Below, one piece after another: positions 8,537 to 18,086 of a stretch of 43,922 nucleotides of DNA. Numbering within the stretch: position 1 is the first letter of the stretch; every line of letters begins with the position of its first letter. A program made the translations under genes and the position numbers. The notes under the pieces are model-generated. The model worked only from the letters and a program-made list of their open reading frames with translations, was not told the DNA's origin and searched no databases. The stretch is from Candidatus Obscuribacterales bacterium. Its GTDB lineage: Bacteria > Cyanobacteriota > Vampirovibrionia > Obscuribacterales > Obscuribacteraceae. The DNA is taken from the NCBI GenBank assembly GCA_019747875.1, contig JAIEQI010000123.1, positions 1 to 43,922 on the forward strand. Reading direction: 5' to 3'.

Positions 8537-10567
8537 TCAATCAACAAGCTGCGATTCAAGGTTGAGCACATTCTTCTGCATGTGCTCAATATCTGCAGGA
8601 GAGAGGTTGAATTCCTTGGCAAAATCGATGGCGATCTTAAACACCCTCACTGCGTCGCTTTTATAGCCATACTTCAAGTAATAATTCGCCAACATTCTAT
8701 GCTGTTCCAAAATCACCTTCGGATCTCTGTTCTCAGTACCTGTGAAGATTGCGCTGACCGACGGTATGCTCAACTGACCTCTATCGGCTTTTTGACGCTC
8801 GACTACCAGAAGACTTTCGCAGGTTTCAGCTTGTTTTCTTGCTTGCTTCGTTTCTTTCAAACCTGAAAGAATGTCAGCCAAAACGGTACGCACATAAACC
8901 GTTCCGCGCCCCAATTCCTCCGAGCGAAGAAGGGCTTTCTCAGCGTGCATGCGAGCCTCCTTCAACTTACCTAATGCCAACTGAGAACGAGCGACCCGAA
9001 AATAAAACTCGCGCTCTATAGCCAACCCGAAGAAGTTTAAGAGCCTGTTGTTATCATCTTTCAGCGGTACATCAATCAGCGGTATTTCTTTACCGGCTGA
9101 TCTTTCCTCGAGCAAGTGAATCGCTCTCAATCCCGCACTTTCTGCGATTCTGTATTCTCCCAAAGCCTCCGCCTGATGAATTATTCCGGAATAGGCATAG
9201 ACAACCTGGAAAGGCTCTCGCCCTCCAGCCGCTTGAATAGCACATTTGGTGGCTTGTTGATACGACTCGAGCGATTTCCTGTCCTCCCCGAGTTTATTGT
9301 AGGTTCGTCCTTTTAAGTACCATGCCAGATAGAGGATTTCGGGCTTCTTCGTGTCCTTGATTATTCCATCAGCTTCGCTCACCACAGCCTGGCTCCGCTC
9401 TTCTTCCAAGCTGTTTGAGCCTGCGTCCGCAATGCCTTCATAGTGTTCGATTAGTTTACTGGTGCGCGACTCTATTGACGCTGAATTGATCCCAAGCAAA
9501 CGTTTCTTCGGTACCACATCTTGCAGGCTAGCTGACGCACCAGAGCGATTTTGGACTTTCCCGATCTTCTCTCTTGTAACAATGAGTCCCACACCTGCAA
9601 TACCAATTAGAACTAGCAACGCCGCGAACAGTGGAAAGAAAAGCTTGCTTCGTCGTTGCTGCCGAATTGAACGGTCATCACGCAGCACGACACCGGCAAG
9701 CGTCATATCGAGTGGACTTCCCGATGCTAACGCATTAAGAGAATCAATCACTTCGTCGGCAGATGAGAATCGATGCTTAGGATCCTTTTGCAGGCACTTG
9801 AATACGATCAATTCCAATTGTTCCGGCACATTGTTGCGTGTGTCGCGCAAAGGCTTGGGAAGCGCATCTCGATGCATGTTCAGGAGCGCCAAAATATTGT
9901 CGGAAACAAAAGCTGCCTGACCGGCAAGACACTCATAGAGAATGCAACCTAGTGCATAAATGTCGGATCGTTCGCTTGCTTGCTGCCCAGCACAAACTTC
10001 TGGAGCCATATATGCAATCGAACCGACTATGGCACCAGTTGCCGTATTTCGCTGAGCAAGACTGGAACTTTGTGAAAGATTCTTTGCCAATCCGAAATCT
10101 AGAACTTTCACAAACGGCTCACCGGCTCGGTCTTCAATCAAAATGTTTGCGGGTTTCAAATCTCGGTGAATGATTTTGCTTGCATGAGCTACCGCCAAAG
10201 CTTGGGCAATTTGCACCCCTAGACGAGTTACGAAGGTCACAGGCAATGGTCCTTTCTGTTGAATTAGAACATCCAATGTCTGCCCTTCAACAAACTCCAT
10301 CACCAAATAAGGACTGTCATCATCGAGCAGGCCTACAGCAAAGACTTTTATGATGCTCGATTCCTGTCCACCAGCAGAAAGATTCTTAGCTTCCCTGACA
10401 AGCTTCAAGCGATCATCCGATCTGTCGCTATTTTTGTGCAAGACTTTTATGGCAACGAATCTAGAAAGATCTTCTTGCTCAGCCTTGTACACTGTCCCGG
10501 AGCCGCCAGATCCCAGCACCGACAGGATCTTGTACTTGCCTTCAATTGTCGATCCGATAAGGTCCAT
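8537..10567 (-). CDS. Membrane-anchored Ser/Thr protein kinase with TPR-like outer domain
   Basis: Hanks-type (PknB-like) kinase of 676 aa. The cytoplasmic catalytic domain is complete: Gly loop LGSGGSGTVY, ATP-binding lysine in VAIK (K41), catalytic loop HRDLKPANIL (D136), DFGLAK (D157), then GSIAYMAPE and SDIYALGCILYE. One membrane segment (~309-330) follows. The outer ~340 residues are helical and TPR-like, with repeated A/Y-rich helix pairs (WYLKGRTYNKLGEDRKSLES and similar). Such modules usually bind proteins or ligands as the sensor. The ATG at 10567 is chosen because the kinase fold starts directly after it, as in its paralogue. A TTG three codons upstream is possible. It is a paralogue of the kinase at 38457-41141 with a different outer part. 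The signal and substrates are unknown. Confidence 0.92.
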   Translation of the reverse strand: MDLIGSTIEGKYKILSVLGSGGSGTVYKAEQEDLSRFVAIKVLHKNSDRSDDRLKLVREAKNLSAGGQESSIIKVFAVGLLDDDSPYLVMEFVEGQTLDVLIQQKGPLPVTFVTRLGVQIAQALAVAHASKIIHRDLKPANILIEDRAGEPFVKVLDFGLAKNLSQSSSLAQRNTATGAIVGSIAYMAPEVCAGQQASERSDIYALGCILYECLAGQAAFVSDNILALLNMHRDALPKPLRDTRNNVPEQLELIVFKCLQKDPKHRFSSADEVIDSLNALASGSPLDMTLAGVVLRDDRSIRQQRRSKLFFPLFAALLVLIGIAGVGLIVTREKIGKVQNRSGASASLQDVVPKKRLLGINSASIESRTSKLIEHYEGIADAGSNSLEEERSQAVVSEADGIIKDTKKPEILYLAWYLKGRTYNKLGEDRKSLESYQQATKCAIQAAGGREPFQVVYAYSGIIHQAEALGEYRIAESAGLRAIHLLEERSAGKEIPLIDVPLKDDNNRLLNFFGLAIEREFYFRVARSQLALGKLKEARMHAEKALLRSEELGRGTVYVRTVLADILSGLKETKQARKQAETCESLLVVERQKADRGQLSIPSVSAIFTGTENRDPKVILEQHRMLANYYLKYGYKSDAVRVFKIAIDFAKEFNLSPADIEHMQKNVLNLESQLVD

Positions 10568-10721
10568 TAGTTCCAAACGCTCTGCAGCTTCGCCGGGCTA
10601 ACGCCACGCAACTCATCGGCTATTACTCCGGGTTGACTTGCTATGAATAACCTTCCACGTTCCAAGCAAATATAGCTCCGCAGGGCAGCCACTTCAGAAA
10701 AAGGGGACAATTCTGAACGAG

Positions 10722-11762
10722 CTAATACACTTGCTTTTGCGATGCTGTTGAGTTTTTCCCTGCCACTTGCACCGCAGCTTGGGGCGCCTGTTGCGCTGGA
10801 TCTTCTTCTCCGGCGACTCGCAGCCTTTGCCCACTGTGATGGAAGTGCAAGCGACTTTTCGCTGCGATCATTTCGTTCTTATCAGGCGCCTGATTTTCTT
10901 TGTAATCCTTGGGCACCACATGAAGATCCTGCAGACCTGCTATGCAAAGAGCATTCACATTAGGATCGTGCAGCTGCTGATTCAATGTCAGCGCATACTT
11001 ATATTCCCCAATCGATTCATGGACACTGCCAGTTTTCATCAGTGCTTTCGCTAAAAGGGCATGAGCCTCTGGATCGTTAGGATGATCATGGACTCGTTCT
11101 TGAGCATGTAAAAGCATTTCGGACCAATTGCCATTGTCGTGATGCGCTTGCACTTTTGCCCTGTAGTGAGCCTTTGCATGCTGGAAGTGTTCTTCTGCCG
11201 GATGAGCAAGGACAGGACCAAGATACGTTACGGTAGCTTTCTTGACGGCAAAGCAATTCAGTGGTGATGTCACTGCCAATGACGTATTGGGGGCGAATGA
11301 ATAAAGCTCATTCGGGTGACCGTTGTAATCAAAGAAGCGCTTGTATCCACCGCCGTAGACATCGTTAAACTCATCAATGCTGAGTTGATTGCCGGGGAAA
11401 TGAAAGATCATTCGCGACTGAAAATGCTGTCCTGTCTTGTCCTCTTCCTGGTGCAATTCGCAGCGAGCTTGTCTGACGTGGTCATACCAGAAACAAGCGT
11501 AGGCTTTCTCACCGACCTGCATGATCTCCGGCTTTCCAAGATAATGTTTCAAGTATTCGACGTGCATCAGTTCCGGGTGGTGGCTCACCTGCCACATCAC
11601 AAACGCCATGCTCGGGTCGACAGCTTTAGAGGAAAATGTGCCAACACCATCAAGCTTTGGGTGCGGCAAATAATTCGAGGCGACTTTCTTCTTCGCCTCG
11701 ACAGCGACTCCGCCCAGAGACAAAACAAGCACTATAGCTAGCAATTTAGAGACGTTTTTCAC
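10722..11762 (-). CDS. Secreted TPR-like protein
   Basis: A 346-aa protein with a clear signal peptide (KNVSKLLAIVLVLSLGG then VAVEA). Residues ~30-200 form a domain I do not recognise, with several aromatic residues and a few cysteines (YACFWYDH, QARCELH). The region ~205-290 has TPR-type helices: HYRAKVQAHHDNGNW, then DPEAHALLAKALMKTG, then SIGEYKYALTLN. The C-terminus is Gln/Ala-rich and probably disordered. The GTG at 11762 is chosen since the signal peptide begins there and GGGG lies 8 nt upstream. The ATG nine codons earlier has no ribosome site. It lies upstream of the kinase gene on the same strand with a ~150-base gap holding a small hairpin (10693-10717). A link with the kinase is only positional. 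Confidence 0.75.
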   Translation of the reverse strand: MKNVSKLLAIVLVLSLGGVAVEAKKKVASNYLPHPKLDGVGTFSSKAVDPSMAFVMWQVSHHPELMHVEYLKHYLGKPEIMQVGEKAYACFWYDHVRQARCELHQEEDKTGQHFQSRMIFHFPGNQLSIDEFNDVYGGGYKRFFDYNGHPNELYSFAPNTSLAVTSPLNCFAVKKATVTYLGPVLAHPAEEHFQHAKAHYRAKVQAHHDNGNWSEMLLHAQERVHDHPNDPEAHALLAKALMKTGSVHESIGEYKYALTLNQQLHDPNVNALCIAGLQDLHVVPKDYKENQAPDKNEMIAAKSRLHFHHSGQRLRVAGEEDPAQQAPQAAVQVAGKNSTASQKQVY

Positions 11763-11935
11763 GCCATAACCCCAAATCCTCCGCCTCATTATACGCAGGG
11801 TTACAAAGAGGACAAGAGAAGTTTTCTAAGGCTGATGACGATTTCATCAATCTCAGGGGGGAAAATCCCCTCGAAATTAAACATGCTTTGCCACACGGAA
11901 TTTTGCAATGAAATATTTAGAAGGCAACAAACGGA

Positions 11936-11941
11936 TATAAT
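11936..11941 (+). promoter_or_regulatory. Candidate -10 box for the sugar kinase gene
   Basis: TATAAT lies 48 bases before the ATG of the PfkB kinase gene, in AT-rich intergenic DNA. No matching -35 hexamer at 16-18 nt was found, so this is a weak call. Confidence 0.35.
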
Positions 11942-11989
11942 TTTAGGCAAGCGAGATTAGGCTCGCTAGAAAGCCGTGGAGATTTGTAG

Positions 11990-12994
11990 ATGTCTGACGT
12001 TTTGTGCCTGGGCGAAATCCTTGTGGACTGGGTTTGCACCGAACTTGGAAGTGAACTGAATGATGCAAGATCGTTCACCAAAGCCCCTGGTGGAGCCCCG
12101 GCAAATGTGGCAGTCGGTCTGGCTAGACAAGGTGTCAGCGCAGCGTTTTTGGGTCGCGTTTCAACTGACGAGTTCGGACAATGGCTCAAGAAGATTCTTG
12201 AACAAGAAGGTATCGACACTAGCGGCACAATCGTCGATGCAGAAGCCCAAACACGTATGGCCTATGTTGTAACCATGTCCAACGGCGACCGCAAGCTAGC
12301 TGAGTTTTCGAAGGTCTCCGTAGCAGACTCGAGACTTACCCCTGACGACCTTTCGGAAAAACAATTCGCCAATGCAAGCATTCTGCACTTCGGTTCAATC
12401 AGCGCTATTGCAGACCCAGCCAAACTCGCCACCCAAACAGCAATTGAATTGGCCACGAAGCACAACCTGCTTCTATCCTACGATCCCAACGTCCGCATAG
12501 GCTTATGGCCTACGCCGGAGCGCTGCCGCAACACAATCCTATCGACACTTAAATCAGCAGATCTAGTGAAGATAAATTTTGACGAGCTCGAGTTCCTCAC
12601 AGGTTCGCGCGACTTTGAAGCAGCTGAAAAGTTACGCCAAGAACAAGAGATTCCATTGCTCATAATTACCTTGGACTCTGATGGTGCCTTCTTTGCATGC
12701 CAACAAGGAAGCAAAACCGTTGGCGGTTTCAAAGTGAATTTCGTGGAAGCAACCGGTGCTGGTGATGGATTTGTATCGGGCATACTCACCGGCCTCTTAG
12801 CCGAGCTAAAGGGAACGACTGATAAACGAAACGCCTTGAAAAACTTGAGTATCGAGAAAATAAGTGAAATTGTTAGGCGCGCAAATGCGATTGGGGCACT
12901 GGCTTGCACCAAGCCGGGAGCGATTCCGGCGTTACCAAGCGCTGGCGAGGTCAAGCAATTTTTGGAACAAATGGCAGCTCAGGCTTCCTCTTAG
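11990..12994 (+). CDS. PfkB-family carbohydrate kinase (probable fructokinase)
   Basis: ATP-dependent phosphorylation of a sugar, most likely fructose, in the cytoplasm. The 334-aa protein has the ribokinase/PfkB layout: N-terminal LCLGEILVDW, the sugar-binding signature GGAPANVAVGLARQG (residues 34-48), SYDPNVR in the centre, and the C-terminal signature ATGAGDGFVSG with catalytic base D259. The opening LGEILVDW and GGAPANVA resemble fructokinase (ScrK-type) more than ribokinase or 2-keto-3-deoxygluconate kinase. Substrate assignment within this family by eye is uncertain. GGAG lies ahead of the ATG. The gene is monocistronic as far as can be seen, and the IPT/TIG gene follows after ~95 bases with its own possible -10 box. 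Confidence 0.88.
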   Translation: MSDVLCLGEILVDWVCTELGSELNDARSFTKAPGGAPANVAVGLARQGVSAAFLGRVSTDEFGQWLKKILEQEGIDTSGTIVDAEAQTRMAYVVTMSNGDRKLAEFSKVSVADSRLTPDDLSEKQFANASILHFGSISAIADPAKLATQTAIELATKHNLLLSYDPNVRIGLWPTPERCRNTILSTLKSADLVKINFDELEFLTGSRDFEAAEKLRQEQEIPLLIITLDSDGAFFACQQGSKTVGGFKVNFVEATGAGDGFVSGILTGLLAELKGTTDKRNALKNLSIEKISEIVRRANAIGALACTKPGAIPALPSAGEVKQFLEQMAAQASS

Positions 12995-13019
12995 GCAATT
13001 ATTTTCCCCTCTGACCCTC

Positions 13020-13025
13020 TATAAT
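13020..13025 (+). promoter_or_regulatory. Candidate -10 box for the IPT/TIG gene
   Basis: TATAAT lies 64 bases before the ATG at 13089 and 25 bases after the sugar-kinase stop codon. No good -35 hexamer is present at the usual spacing. Confidence 0.35.
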
Positions 13026-13088
13026 TAATTGGTTACTAGTCTCGGGCTTTTTGTCTACTTCTGGAAGTTCGCGGGGAGAGTTCTTAGA

Positions 13089-14399
13089 ATGAAAAAGGGT
13101 CTTCTTACTGCCGTTTCTCTCGTTCTGGCCATCAGTTCGCCAGCATTGGCTCAATCCGATCGCGAAACATCGGCGGGAGCAGCAAAGCCGGTCAAATTGG
13201 GCGGAGATGAGCGCAACCCTCAAAGACAGGCGCAGCCTCAACGGACTTTACCTCAAACTCCCAGTGACGTTGTCAAAACATCGGACACGCAAGCGTCCAA
13301 CAACGATCCAGCTAGGGCAGGTCAAGAGGTTAGACCAAAATCAAAAGGCTTGATTCCGCCCCCACCACCTGGAACAACCATTGGAAAAGACGCAGGCGAC
13401 GTGGTAAGTGCCAAGAAAAAGAAGAAGAAAGCACCTGCCACCGCCGAAGCCACCAAAGATATTACCGTTGCATCTGCCACATACAGACTTACTGGTGGAA
13501 AGTCTGAAGAGCAATTTACAACTCTCTTCAACTGGCAGCCTGATGACCCGAAAGATCCAATTACATTCACAGCTAAATTCTCGCCACTTGGCGGCGGCGG
13601 TTCGAATTTCAACTGGTTGCGAATAATGATGGGTGGCAAAATGCTCTATAACGAGCGCACGCTGCAAGGCAAGACCAGTGTAATAATGGACATGACAGGT
13701 CAAGTGCCCAACGGCACAAACCAGATGCTTATCCAGGCGCAAGGCGGCACGGGCGCGACACTCGAATGGAAACTGACAACACCAATAAAAGTAAAACTCA
13801 CATCTGTCAATCCTGATGAAGTAGTTGTTGGCGGTGATCTCACTTTGAAGGGCAGTAACTTTGATACAAGCCCAGCCAAAGATATCGTAACCATTGGCAG
13901 CAAAACCGTATCGGTGTCAGCTGCGACCTCCACCGAACTAAAGTTGAAGATTCCGAAAAATTTCACTCCTGGTGAAACAACCGTCAAAGTGGCTGTGAAT
14001 GGATTAGAGAGCAAGCCTCTGAAGATCAATATCCGTGGCATTCCAGAGCTTACAGGTACAAACTTCAATGGCGTGCCACCAGGCGCAGAACTAACAGTTT
14101 TTGGCAAAAACTTCTCGAAGAAACTTGGCGAGAACCAAGTATTCTTCGGTGAAACACCAGGCGCCGTAGTTTCTGGCACCACCGAACAACTGGTTGTGGT
14201 AGTGCCAAATTTCTCCGCTGGACTCGGTGGTATAGCCGGACAAGTTGGCATTCCAATCAAGGTAAAAGTCGGCAAAATCGAATCCTCAAATACAGTCCCA
14301 GTCACAATCGGGAACTCGATTTGGGAAGATCCCGGTTTGAATTTTGGTCCGAACGTTCCGCAAGTACCAGTTGACTGGCGCCGCTTGCTCGAAAACTAA
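13089..14399 (+). CDS. Secreted protein with two IPT/TIG domains
   Basis: A 436-aa exported protein. The signal peptide is KKGLLTAVSLVLAISSPALA, cleaved before QSD. A Pro/Gln/Lys-rich, probably disordered segment (to ~residue 110, with IPPPPPGTT and a run of lysines) follows. A domain of about 120 residues comes next. Two immunoglobulin-like IPT/TIG domains are then visible: one begins LTSVNPDEVVVGGDLTLKG with GSNFD, the other ELTGTNFNGVPPGAELTVFG with GKNFS. Each has the typical turn of the family and a closing beta strand (PLKINI, VPVTIG). Such domains mediate adhesion or protein contacts. ATG 13089 is chosen because the signal peptide and a GGGGAGAG site fit, although the frame is open to 13029. 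It may be exported to the periplasm or surface. The partner is unknown. Confidence 0.85.
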   Translation: MKKGLLTAVSLVLAISSPALAQSDRETSAGAAKPVKLGGDERNPQRQAQPQRTLPQTPSDVVKTSDTQASNNDPARAGQEVRPKSKGLIPPPPPGTTIGKDAGDVVSAKKKKKKAPATAEATKDITVASATYRLTGGKSEEQFTTLFNWQPDDPKDPITFTAKFSPLGGGGSNFNWLRIMMGGKMLYNERTLQGKTSVIMDMTGQVPNGTNQMLIQAQGGTGATLEWKLTTPIKVKLTSVNPDEVVVGGDLTLKGSNFDTSPAKDIVTIGSKTVSVSAATSTELKLKIPKNFTPGETTVKVAVNGLESKPLKINIRGIPELTGTNFNGVPPGAELTVFGKNFSKKLGENQVFFGETPGAVVSGTTEQLVVVVPNFSAGLGGIAGQVGIPIKVKVGKIESSNTVPVTIGNSIWEDPGLNFGPNVPQVPVDWRRLLEN

Positions 14400-14439
14400 A
14401 GACAAGCCTCACAGCATCAGCGAACGATCTCATAGCCGC

Positions 14440-14461
14440 AAAAAGCCGGCAAGATGCCGGC
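14440..14461 (-). terminator. Rho-independent terminator on the minus strand, REP-like hairpin
   Basis: A perfect 7-bp stem GCCGGCA / TGCCGGC with loop AGA at 14445-14461. Read on the minus strand, a run of five T follows directly. It can end transcripts from the GH2 gene (stop at 14642) and lies just after the convergent IPT/TIG gene. Confidence 0.65.
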
Positions 14462-14641
14462 GCTCCCGGGATCGAACCTCAGGCGTGCGTGACAAAGCGC
14501 CGGATTTACGTGGACCCAATCCGCTTGCGCGAACTTGATATAGACGGTATGGAAGGATAGCTGTTGCGATCGGCTTCTACAGAGATAGTGGAACTGCACG
14601 AACGATCAGGCCCTCAAGAGAACTGCACGGCCTCATGGCTG

Positions 14642-16747
14642 CTAATAGCTCTTGTAGACGTTGAAGTCTCTAAGACTGATTACTTCCTTCGTGCCTGGTT
14701 TTACTAAAGCTGCTTCAACCTGATACTTGCCTGGTTCTTTTGGTACCTCGATATTGAATTTGGTAGTTTCTTTCCCGAGTGCGTTGATTTTGCATTGGTT
14801 TGTTTGTTCTTGAACGACTTTGGAATCTTTCAGGATCCGCAACCGCACAGGTCCGGACCAATCTTCGTAGAGATCATTCACAAGAATTACCGGAAATTCT
14901 TGCTTAGCGCCGCCTTTGTAATCATCAGCGAAAGCATCAATCATCAGTCCGACTGGAGCAAAGGAATCCCCAACGTATTTCTTGAATAAAGGTTCGAATT
15001 CCAACTTTTCCACATTAGTGAAATGGTCGCTGGTTGCGCCTGTTTCTGGACGATCACCGTGTCCAGGACGGGAATATCCCAGTATGCAAAAATGCATCAC
15101 TGCAGCCAGAGCTCGCCGCGCTCTCCAGAACTCAGTCTCTGCAGCAGTATATCGAGCATAAAGATTGAAGCGCTCAGCCGGAGTAGCATTGGCACCAAGT
15201 AAATTTTGGTACAACTCACGAGTCAGCGAAGTGGGAGTGCCATCTCGATTTGTCCACAGCCAACCGTATTCGTTGACGATGATAGGACTCAATCCCGGCA
15301 CCCAGCCAAGCTTCCCATCATCGGTGGTAATCTGCGAAAGCTTGAAGTTTGGATCTTGAAAATGATACGGATGCAGTTCTCGAGAATCCGTATTTAACGC
15401 CGGCCAGCTCCATCCGTTATCAAAAGGGCGATTTGAATAATCGAGTTTTCTAACGAGTTTGATCGCCTGCCCGATTTCGGGAGATCGAGTCTCATTACAG
15501 GCATCCCAAATTACGACACATGGATGATTCCACCTTTCCTCCATCCACTCTTTATACTCGCCGGCAAGCTCTTTGGGATCGTAGTCACCCTTTTTGGCAT
15601 CCATATTCCAAATCGGGAATTCGTCCTGAATAAGAATTCCTTCTTCGTCGGCAATACGATACCAGAACTCGGGCGGGAAGCCGATGCAGTAGCGCAATGA
15701 GTTCCAACTAAAATCCTTGCACGCCTTATGCAAACGGCGAACCCAATCCTCATTCCACGGAAGGCTGCCGCGCTCGGCATCTTCGAAGAAGCGATAAAGC
15801 GTAATGTTGCTGCCACGCATAAAATAGGGACGGCCATTCAGAACAGCCCGACCGGTTTTTGGGTCAAAGCGAAATGAACGCATACCAAAACGCGTATTTA
15901 GCTGATCGGCTGGACTTGCAACAGAAAGCTCGTAAAGAAATGGATCCTCAGGTGACCAGAGGCGGCATTCTGGAAGCGGTATCGTCACTTTCGCTGACGG
16001 CAACTTGCCACCGCCTGTAGTATCGGCATCGAAGTCTCCTTCAGCAACCTGCTTGCCGCTTTTCGACTCGCTAACCTTGTAGTGCAGTTTCACCTTCTTC
16101 ACTGCCGGCGAGCTGATCCACGCATAAACATTGATCGATTTGCTCTCTAGAACCGGCTGCACCTGAACGCGGTCAATGTATGGAGTTTGACCAAGTATCA
16201 CTTCAACTGAATCAAAGATCCCCGGAATGAATTTATACTTTTCATAGTCCCAGCCTGAAGGAATAGGCTTCGGAACAGCATCCATGAACGCACCAACCCG
16301 AATGACAATTTCGTTCTCTCCTTGCTTGAGAGCAGGCTTTGCGTTGAAATATCCGGGAGTAAAGGAGGGCATATGTTCACCGAGAGCCTGCCCGTTTACG
16401 TATACCTTGCTGCCGAACATAGCTTTGTGCACCTTGATCAGTGCCAGCTCAGGAATTGCATTGTCTACGTTGAACTTGCGTTTGTACCAAAAGGCTTGAC
16501 GTTTTGGGCTTTTAAATCCAACTTCTTGGAACTGCGGTTCAGCCATATCCACAAGCCCTGGCACTGGAGCAGTATGGTCGAACTGCTGCGGCACAGCTTG
16601 CATACCGCCTTCGCCTATTTGCCACTTCCCGTCCAGCGAAATCACCGAACGCTGAGCATCTGCCGACACAGGCAAAATGCACAAGCAAAGAAAACAAAAC
16701 AAACTTATGCAAAGGGAATACCAACGGCCTCTTTTAGCGTAACTCAC
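14642..16747 (-). CDS. Exported glycoside hydrolase family 2 protein
   Basis: A 701-aa retaining glycosidase of the beta-galactosidase/beta-glucuronidase/beta-mannosidase superfamily, exported by a signal peptide (SLCISLFCFLCLCILPVSADA). The order is: jelly-roll sugar-binding domain (~35-190, with LDGKWQIG and FWYKRKF), immunoglobulin-like domain (~190-290, ending RFGMRSF), TIM barrel from ~295 (GRPYFMRGSNITLYRF), and a C-terminal beta domain from ~600. The catalytic acid/base is in WDACNETR (N418-E419) and the nucleophile in VNEYGW (E493). The substrate cannot be told. The GTG at 16747 fits GGAG 7 nt upstream, and the adjacent TTG at 16750 is the alternative. It lies 33 bases after the FAD oxidoreductase gene and is probably cotranscribed with it. 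Confidence 0.9.
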   Translation of the reverse strand: MSYAKRGRWYSLCISLFCFLCLCILPVSADAQRSVISLDGKWQIGEGGMQAVPQQFDHTAPVPGLVDMAEPQFQEVGFKSPKRQAFWYKRKFNVDNAIPELALIKVHKAMFGSKVYVNGQALGEHMPSFTPGYFNAKPALKQGENEIVIRVGAFMDAVPKPIPSGWDYEKYKFIPGIFDSVEVILGQTPYIDRVQVQPVLESKSINVYAWISSPAVKKVKLHYKVSESKSGKQVAEGDFDADTTGGGKLPSAKVTIPLPECRLWSPEDPFLYELSVASPADQLNTRFGMRSFRFDPKTGRAVLNGRPYFMRGSNITLYRFFEDAERGSLPWNEDWVRRLHKACKDFSWNSLRYCIGFPPEFWYRIADEEGILIQDEFPIWNMDAKKGDYDPKELAGEYKEWMEERWNHPCVVIWDACNETRSPEIGQAIKLVRKLDYSNRPFDNGWSWPALNTDSRELHPYHFQDPNFKLSQITTDDGKLGWVPGLSPIIVNEYGWLWTNRDGTPTSLTRELYQNLLGANATPAERFNLYARYTAAETEFWRARRALAAVMHFCILGYSRPGHGDRPETGATSDHFTNVEKLEFEPLFKKYVGDSFAPVGLMIDAFADDYKGGAKQEFPVILVNDLYEDWSGPVRLRILKDSKVVQEQTNQCKINALGKETTKFNIEVPKEPGKYQVEAALVKPGTKEVISLRDFNVYKSY

Positions 16748-16780
16748 CAATCTTCTCCGACTTCCATACCCGATAACTTT

Positions 16781-17950
16781 TTATGCTCTAGCCTTCTCCA
16801 GCGAAGCTCGTTTAGCATCGAAGATGCCAGGCGAGGCGCCGTCAAACGCATATTCAACCAGTAACTTGCTCAAAGCAAGACTGTAACCTAGTCCGTGTCC
16901 ATTACAACCAGCAAGATAGAAAACATTCGGTTTATCTTTGATTTCCCCCAACATTGGTAAACCGTCGTTGGTGAAACACATAGTCCCAGACCAGCGATAG
17001 TCAATGCTGGCACCGGCAACTTCGGGAAAGCGGTCCTTCAAATAATGGTGCAACGCATTCTGAACATCTGGAGTCAAGATGTCCGCGTAACCAATCTCAT
17101 CTTTAGCAAAAGGCTCACGACAACCGCCCAAAAGGAAACGACCATCGGCAAGTTGCCTGAAATACTCGTAGCCATAATTGGCATAACAGAGCCTGTCCAG
17201 AATCGCTTCTTTGAGCGGCCGGGTAACGATTATTTGGCCGCGCACAGGTTGAATCAGATTTCGGAACTCAGGCAGCAATAAAGGCATATAGGCATTGGTC
17301 GCCAACAAAACGGTTTGTGCCTCTATCACTCGATTCTGAGTATGCAAAAGCGAACCTTCAGGTGTGCTTTCTATTTTGTAGACTTGCTCATTTTCATAAA
17401 CTGGAAAAGAACTGATTCCTGCCAGCGCCTTTACCAAGGCGACAGGATTAACGCCGGCATCGTTGCGATTAAAAATAGCGCCATAATAGCCTCTATCGAG
17501 AGGATCCTCCTTCATGTACTCGACGTCAAAGCCGTCTTCCTTCATGAGCTCGGCTGACTCCTCCAGCTCTTGCAACTCGTCTATTGAAGATGCAAGCAGG
17601 TAGGAACCGCTTTGCACGTATGAAAAGGAGTTACCGTGGCGCGTTATCAATTCAAGCAAATGCGCTTGTGTCTCTTCGTTGAATCGAAATATCCATTGGG
17701 CAGTCTCGCGCCCATACGCCCGAACCGCTTTGTTGTAATAAGCAAAAATGCCTCTTAAAATAAAACCGCCATTGCGCCCGGAAGCGCCACCGCCAATGGT
17801 GCCAGCATCAAGCAGCAATGTGTTCAAATGCTTTCGGCGCCCCAGCCAATAAGCGGCCGCAGCTCCAGCTACGCCGCCACCGACAATGACGACGTCATAT
17901 TGTTCCTTCGGCTTGTCTTCGTTTTTGTCTAACCAGAACGAGATAGTCAT
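16781..17950 (-). CDS. FAD-dependent oxidoreductase, DAO family
   Basis: A 389-aa flavoprotein of the D-amino-acid oxidase/glycine oxidase-like (DAO) family. It has the N-terminal dinucleotide-binding motif VVIVGGGVAGAAAAYWLG (GGGVAG at residues 24-29), then the FAD contact GGGASGRNGGFI, typical of the gamma-glutamylputrescine oxidase / sarcosine-oxidase-like branch. A second FAD motif follows in TVLLATNAYMPLLLPEF, and a C-terminal segment in GTMCFTNDGLPMLGEI followed by AGCNGHGLGYSLA. It oxidises an amine or amino acid of unknown identity. No signal peptide is seen, so it is cytoplasmic. It is first of a minus-strand pair with the GH2 gene. Why an amine oxidase and an exported glycosidase are together is not clear. 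Confidence 0.88.
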   Translation of the reverse strand: MTISFWLDKNEDKPKEQYDVVIVGGGVAGAAAAYWLGRRKHLNTLLLDAGTIGGGASGRNGGFILRGIFAYYNKAVRAYGRETAQWIFRFNEETQAHLLELITRHGNSFSYVQSGSYLLASSIDELQELEESAELMKEDGFDVEYMKEDPLDRGYYGAIFNRNDAGVNPVALVKALAGISSFPVYENEQVYKIESTPEGSLLHTQNRVIEAQTVLLATNAYMPLLLPEFRNLIQPVRGQIIVTRPLKEAILDRLCYANYGYEYFRQLADGRFLLGGCREPFAKDEIGYADILTPDVQNALHHYLKDRFPEVAGASIDYRWSGTMCFTNDGLPMLGEIKDKPNVFYLAGCNGHGLGYSLALSKLLVEYAFDGASPGIFDAKRASLEKARA

Positions 17951-18086
17951 CAGCTGTCAAGCAAAGAAAGCTTCCTGAGCAAAAGGTTTCGGTGAAGCCG
18001 GTGGCATTATATCGCGTGTAGAATTAGATGCAGATTCTTGCAAACGGCGGTCTTGCCAAGCCGACCGTTCATCCTGGAGAGAAACC

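Noticed and set aside
14450..14500. tRNA-like GGTTCGATCCC on the minus strand
   Set aside because: The flanking bases do not form a T-stem, and no anticodon or acceptor stem could be built. It is part of the hairpin repeat neighbourhood.
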